Assembly (NCBI RefSeq): GCF_900115115.1
Contig: NZ_FOVI01000018.1
Location: forward strand, 1-55,855
Origin: Paenimyroides ummariense
Lineage (GTDB): Bacteria > Bacteroidota > Bacteroidia > Flavobacteriales > Flavobacteriaceae
Reading direction: 5' to 3'
DNA: 55,855 nt
Of this stretch, positions 55,742 through 55,855 are shown piece by piece. The notes under the pieces are model-generated. The model had not been told where the DNA came from, ran no database searches, and worked only from the letters and a program-made list of their open reading frames with translations. The position numbers and the translations under genes are program-made. The stretch's first letter is position 1, and each line of letters opens with the position of its first letter.

Positions 55742-55759
55742 TTCCATGTAATTATAACA

Positions 55760-55795
55760 AAAAGAAGGTGTCTAAAAAGGTCACCTTCTTTTGTT
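55760..55795 (+). terminator. terminator of typA
   Basis: AAAAGAAGGTG (55760-55770) pairs with CACCTTCTTTT (55782-55792), followed by GTTT. Confidence 0.85.
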
Positions 55796-55855
55796 TATAA
55801 CGATTTTTTTATAATATCTATTTTTATTAAGCAGCGAGAAGTTCAAGACTTCTCA

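Noticed and set aside
55796..55855. End of a leftward gene at the right edge (RSLELLAA followed by stop) or hairpin GAGAAGT/ACTTCTC
   Set aside because: Only about 60 bases are visible; the frame is too short to support a gene and the hairpin alone is not diagnostic.

Overview
The window is AT-rich DNA from a member of the Bacteroidota, most likely Flavobacteriaceae. The evidence is the recurrent -7 promoter box TAnnTTTG (sometimes with TTG about 19-20 bases upstream), the near absence of Shine-Dalgarno sequences, and lineage-typical genes: a choice-of-anchor L secreted protein, DUF6095, DUF4290, an Asp-type MurA and a START-like SRPBCC protein. No genus is claimed.

Layout. 1-3384 is chromosome: the N-terminus of a choice-of-anchor L protein (-), RNase P RNA (-), murQ, DUF6095, a lipoprotein, a small exported protein and a NUDIX hydrolase (-). 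3388-38415 is read as one intact, HK97-type, tailed temperate prophage of about 35.0 kb. An exact 15-base repeat, TAGTATGATTTTTAA, lies at 3388-3402, four bases before the NUDIX start, and again at 38401-38415, covering the start codon and first codons of pyrE. I interpret the copies as attL and attR. Chromosome resumes with pyrE, SRPBCC, lpdA, rmuC, an outer membrane protein, a START-like protein, an aminotransferase, yqgE, an HU protein, fmt, recQ, an AAA ATPase, DUF493, DUF4290, murA, a secreted protein, five tandem tRNA-Glu genes, rpsT and typA.

Prophage organisation, left to right. A cargo block sits beside attL (3672-5983: four unknown proteins, an SRAP-family protein and a membrane micropeptide). 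The lysis genes follow (possible unimolecular spanin, amidase endolysin, holin), then tail fibre, tail tip and tape measure. Next come tail assembly chaperones joined by a clear -1 frameshift site, the tail tube, head-tail joining proteins, capsid, protease and portal. A block of small genes separates portal from large terminase and carries a repeated terminator/palindrome unit. Then come two HNH genes, the small terminase and a possible cos region, followed by the replication module: DnaB and an initiator-like protein whose gene contains an iteron origin. Early genes follow, with a third HNH, many micro-genes and a divergent control region with four repeated operators. The rightward lysogeny module encodes an XRE repressor, a secreted DUF4468 protein and an AbiJ-like abortive-infection protein. 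Last is a tyrosine integrase next to attR.

How it fits together. Leftward genes (minus strand) carry replication, packaging, morphogenesis and lysis. Rightward genes from the repressor onward would be active in the lysogen and carry immunity and probable defence or surface functions. Integration keeps the pyrE reading frame but replaces everything upstream of its start codon. Coordinates of frames and repeats were worked out by hand; family names rest on recognised motifs, not on searches.
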